The notes under the pieces are model-generated. The model was not told the origin of the DNA and searched no databases. It saw nothing but the letters and a program-made list of their open reading frames with translations. Of a stretch of DNA of 8,234 nt, positions 6,364-8,234 are shown piece by piece (within the stretch, counting starts at the first letter, position 1; each line of letters begins with the position of its first letter). The stretch comes from an uncultured Collinsella sp. (GTDB lineage Bacteria; Actinomycetota; Coriobacteriia; Coriobacteriales; Coriobacteriaceae), in the NCBI GenBank assembly GCA_900545835.1, contig URBB01000092.1:1-8234 (forward strand), written 5' to 3'. Made by a program: the position numbers and the translations under genes.

Positions 6364-7044
6364 ATGCGGGTTTTGATCACGGGCGCTTCGGGCGGTATCG
6401 GAGCCGCGTGCGTGCAGCGCTTTTTGGACGAGGGCCACGAGGTCGTGGGCTTTGATCTGCTGCCGACGGCGATCGAACACGAGCGCTACCGCCATCTGAT
6501 CGTTAATGTCTGCGAGCCGGACTCGTTTCCAGGCGACCTTGAACCCCAGGTGATCGTGAACGTTGCCGGTACGCAGGATTCGGCCGACGATATCGCCGCC
6601 AACCTGTGTGGCACCATCAACGTGACCGAGCGTTACGCCTTTGTGGGGGAGGGGCTTGCCGCCAAGCCGGCGCCGGCTATCAAATCCGTGGTCAATGTGG
6701 GGTCGGCGAGCGGGCATACGGGATCGGAGTTTCCCGCCTATGCCGCCAGCAAGGGCGGCGTAATCGCCTACACCAAGAATCTTGCAAACCGCCTGGCACC
6801 GCAGGCCATCGCCAACAGTGTGGACCCGGGCGGCGTTATCACGCCGCTCAACCGTTGCGTGATGGAAGACGAGCACCTGTGGAACCAGATTATGGAGCTC
6901 ACGCCGCTTAAGCGCTGGGCCACCGCCCAAGAGATCGCCGAGTGGATCTACTTTGTGGGCGTGACCAACCGGTTTATGACCGGGCAGAGCCTGCTGATCG
7001 ATGGCGGCGAGGCCGGCCGCACACAATTTATTTGGCCCGAATAG
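6364..7044 (+). CDS. SDR family NAD(P)-dependent oxidoreductase
   Basis: A classical short-chain dehydrogenase/reductase, 226 residues, cytoplasmic. The Rossmann glycine motif TGASGGIG is at residues 6-13. D31 at the end of the second strand (VVGFD) suggests NAD(H) over NADP(H). NVAG lies at 66-69. The catalytic set is N80, S114 (in NVGSASG), Y126 and K130 (YAASK). The PG motif follows (SVDPGGVITP), and the C-terminal LLIDGGEAG is typical of the family. It is slightly shorter than the usual 240-260 residues, mostly before the catalytic serine. ATG at 6364 is preceded by TAAGGAG, whose TAA is the stop of the transporter gene, so the two genes are co-transcribed and probably coupled. It does not resemble the Collinsella 7-beta-hydroxysteroid dehydrogenase as I remember it. 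Substrate unknown. Confidence 0.88.
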   Translation: MRVLITGASGGIGAACVQRFLDEGHEVVGFDLLPTAIEHERYRHLIVNVCEPDSFPGDLEPQVIVNVAGTQDSADDIAANLCGTINVTERYAFVGEGLAAKPAPAIKSVVNVGSASGHTGSEFPAYAASKGGVIAYTKNLANRLAPQAIANSVDPGGVITPLNRCVMEDEHLWNQIMELTPLKRWATAQEIAEWIYFVGVTNRFMTGQSLLIDGGEAGRTQFIWPE

Positions 7045-7045
7045 G

Positions 7046-7081
7046 AAACGCGCCCGATGGAAAGCCGTCGGGCGCGTTTTT
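7046..7081 (+). terminator. Strong intrinsic terminator of the transporter-SDR operon
   Basis: The arms 7046-7057 (AAACGCGCCCGA) and 7068-7079 (TCGGGCGCGTTT) pair perfectly. The stem continues with TGG/CCG to an AAAG tetraloop, about 15 bp in all, followed by a T run through 7081. It starts two bases after the SDR stop. On the minus strand the stem is followed only by TTTCC, so it may help end ung transcription but less efficiently. Confidence 0.93.
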
Positions 7082-7094
7082 GATGTATCGATTT

Positions 7095-7820
7095 TTAGCC
7101 GAGGCAAATCCAGTTGACGGGGATCGAGCCATGCTGTTCGAGTAACCGATTGGCAGCGGAGAAGGGGCGCGACCCCATAAAAGCGGGGAGTTCCGCCGTG
7201 GCACGATTGGCCGAAAGCGGCGAGGGGTGCGTGGAGGCCAGACAGAACTTGCTGGTTGCCTTACCCGCGCCGGTCGCGGCGAGCTTGCCTTCGACCACCT
7301 GCTGGGCAAAGCGACCCCATGCCAAAAAGACTACCGGCTGGGGCAGCTGACAGCAGCGTTCGATAACGTAGTCGGTGAGCGTGCTCCAGCCCAGCTTGGC
7401 GTGCGAGTTCGCGGCATGCTCGCGCACGGTGAGCGTGGTGTTGAGGAGCAGGACGCCCTGTTGTGCCCATGGTGTTAGATCTCCCGTGGCGGGAATAGGG
7501 CAGCCCAGATCGGCATTGAGTTCCTTGTAAATGTTGCGCAGGCTCGGCGGCAACTTGGCTTGCGTCGCAGGGACCGAAAACGACAGCCCCATGGCCTGGT
7601 TGGGTCCGTGATAGGGGTCCTGACCCAAGATGACAACTTTGACCTGGTCGGCCGGCGTATAGGCGAGGGCATTGAGGATGTCGTCTTGTGCCGGGTAGAT
7701 GATCTGCTCGGCACGCAAAAGGGCGATGCGCTCGAGCAGCTGGTTCGTAGTGTCACGTACCGGCTGCGGCGCATCGCCCAACCAAGTTGCTATGTTGCGG
7801 TCGCGAGTTGCGGTGTCCAT
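7095..7820 (-). CDS. ung: Uracil-DNA glycosylase (family 1)
   Basis: Removes uracil from DNA, starting base-excision repair; 241 residues against 229 in E. coli. The water-activating motif GQDPYHG is at residues 66-72 with catalytic D68. The uracil-stacking F81 is in GLSFSV, the uracil-reading N127 is in LLLNTTLTV, and the minor-groove loop HPSPLS is at 198-203 with catalytic H198. All key family-1 residues are intact. ATG at 7820 has AAAGGAG 4 bases upstream. The gene converges on the SDR gene with the strong terminator between them. It lies downstream of the truncated DMT transporter gene on the same strand with an 86-base gap, so it may have its own promoter. Confidence 0.97.
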   Translation of the reverse strand: MDTATRDRNIATWLGDAPQPVRDTTNQLLERIALLRAEQIIYPAQDDILNALAYTPADQVKVVILGQDPYHGPNQAMGLSFSVPATQAKLPPSLRNIYKELNADLGCPIPATGDLTPWAQQGVLLLNTTLTVREHAANSHAKLGWSTLTDYVIERCCQLPQPVVFLAWGRFAQQVVEGKLAATGAGKATSKFCLASTHPSPLSANRATAELPAFMGSRPFSAANRLLEQHGSIPVNWICLG

Positions 7821-7836
7821 GGGGCTCCTTTATGGC

Positions 7837-7861
7837 AGATGCTCTGTTGGCATCTATTGTA
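7837..7861 (-). promoter_or_regulatory. Inverted repeat and weak -10 upstream of ung
   Basis: AGATGC (7837-7842) and GCATCT (7850-7855) form a 6-bp inverted repeat with a 7-base loop, between the ung ribosome site and a minus-strand TACAAT (7861-7856) that could be a -10. No convincing -35 is seen at 16-18 bases. The repeat would lie at the start of the transcript, as an operator or a leader hairpin. Low certainty. Confidence 0.25.
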
Positions 7862-7906
7862 AAGGCGTCCGTAGACCTTTGCGTCGGGGTACAAAAGGCG
7901 AGGCGC

Positions 7907-8209
7907 TTACGAGGCTCGCTCGGGCGTTCCTGCCATGCGGGTATGGTCGTGAGCATGCGCATGAAGTCGCGGGAGCTGCACGGTTGCCGCCATGACGCCG
8001 GTGAGGATGAGGGCAGCGCCAAAGAAGGCGATGGGACTCAGGACCTCGCCGACCAAGAAGAACGAAAAGACGGCGGAGCAGACTGGCTCGAGCGAGAAGG
8101 CGAAGCCGGTGGTCTCGGCAGGCACGTGGGGCTGTGCGAGCGTCTGGGTGATAAAGCCGTAGGCAGAGCAGATGAGTGCGAGCGCGACGACAACGACGAT
8201 CTCGCCGGG
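7907..8209 (-). CDS. EamA/DMT family transporter, C-terminal fragment
   Basis: The last 101 residues of a drug/metabolite transporter superfamily membrane protein. The frame runs into the right adapter, whose bases encode a false MYKRQ start, so the true N-terminal two thirds is missing. Three hydrophobic helices remain. The second contains FAFSLEPVCSAVFSFFLVGE, matching the EamA signature in which a conserved Glu-Pro and a later Glu flank the helix, and the third is AFFGAALILTGVMAA. A hydrophilic tail after the last helix includes LHAHAHDHTR. DMT proteins export or exchange amino acids, nucleotides or drugs; the substrate cannot be told from this part. Confidence 0.82.
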   Translation of the reverse strand, partial: PGEIVVVVALALICSAYGFITQTLAQPHVPAETTGFAFSLEPVCSAVFSFFLVGEVLSPIAFFGAALILTGVMAATVQLPRLHAHAHDHTRMAGTPERAS

Positions 8210-8234
8210 CTGTCTCTTATACACATCTCCGAGC
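8210..8234 (-). other. Nextera Tn5 adapter remnant (sequencing artefact)
   Basis: CTGTCTCTTATACACATCT (8210-8228) is the Tn5 mosaic end in complement, followed by CCGAGC, the start of the read-2 adapter stem. Translated on the minus strand it gives the known false peptides MYKRQ and MCIRDS. Genomic sequence ends at 8209. Confidence 0.97.

Noticed and set aside
6364..7044. 7-beta-hydroxysteroid dehydrogenase (a known Collinsella SDR)
   Set aside because: The N-terminus, glycine motif and active-site surroundings differ from that enzyme as I remember it, and the operon context does not suggest bile acids.
5611..7107. 498-codon open frame on the minus strand opposite the transporter and SDR genes
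   Set aside because: It spans two real plus-strand genes, their ribosome sites and the strong terminator, and its translation is rich in His, Gln and Arg with no domain. It is a composition shadow.

Overview
The window looks like one complete short assembled contig rather than a slice of a longer one. Both ends carry leftover Illumina Nextera (Tn5 tagmentation) adapter: about positions 1-42 on the left and 8210-8234 on the right. The biological sequence is therefore about 43-8209, and the first and last genes are cut by library fragmentation, not by biology. High GC, strong G/C third-position bias (which also creates long antisense shadow frames), AAGGAG-type ribosome sites and the protein sequences suggest a high-GC Gram-positive gut anaerobe. 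Coriobacteriia, most likely Collinsella, is my best guess, made by recognition and not by a search.

Layout, left to right: (1) the 3' part of a ClC-type chloride channel/antiporter gene (+). (2) A compact minus-strand operon reading right to left: a GntR-family YtrA-like regulator, an ABC ATPase and an ABC-2 type permease. The last two overlap by 4 bases. A promoter with an overlapping inverted repeat, a likely autoregulatory operator, lies just upstream. (3) A 565-base divergent intergenic region (3297-3861) with the most unusual structure in the window: eight copies of a 15-bp arm (TGTTACAGATTGAGA or its complement) in strictly alternating orientation at exactly 40-bp steps. This makes four 80-bp palindromic units, 3422-3716. 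(4) prfC, peptide chain release factor 3 (+). (5) A two-gene plus-strand operon: a VUT/YhhQ-type queuosine-precursor transporter followed by an SDR oxidoreductase. It has its own likely promoter and a structured leader that could be a preQ1 riboswitch, and ends in a strong intrinsic terminator. (6) On the minus strand, ung (uracil-DNA glycosylase) and the 3' end of an EamA/DMT-family exporter gene cut by the right adapter.

The genes are mostly ordinary core or housekeeping functions: translation termination, base-excision repair, a queuosine-related salvage transporter and ion transport. The regulator-ABC cassette resembles Ytr/Pmt-type efflux systems that respond to cell-envelope or peptide stress. 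I see no phage, transposase, CRISPR or toxin-antitoxin genes. The best candidate for something undescribed is the 40-bp-phased palindrome array between the gntR operon and prfC. The second is the leader of the transporter-SDR operon.
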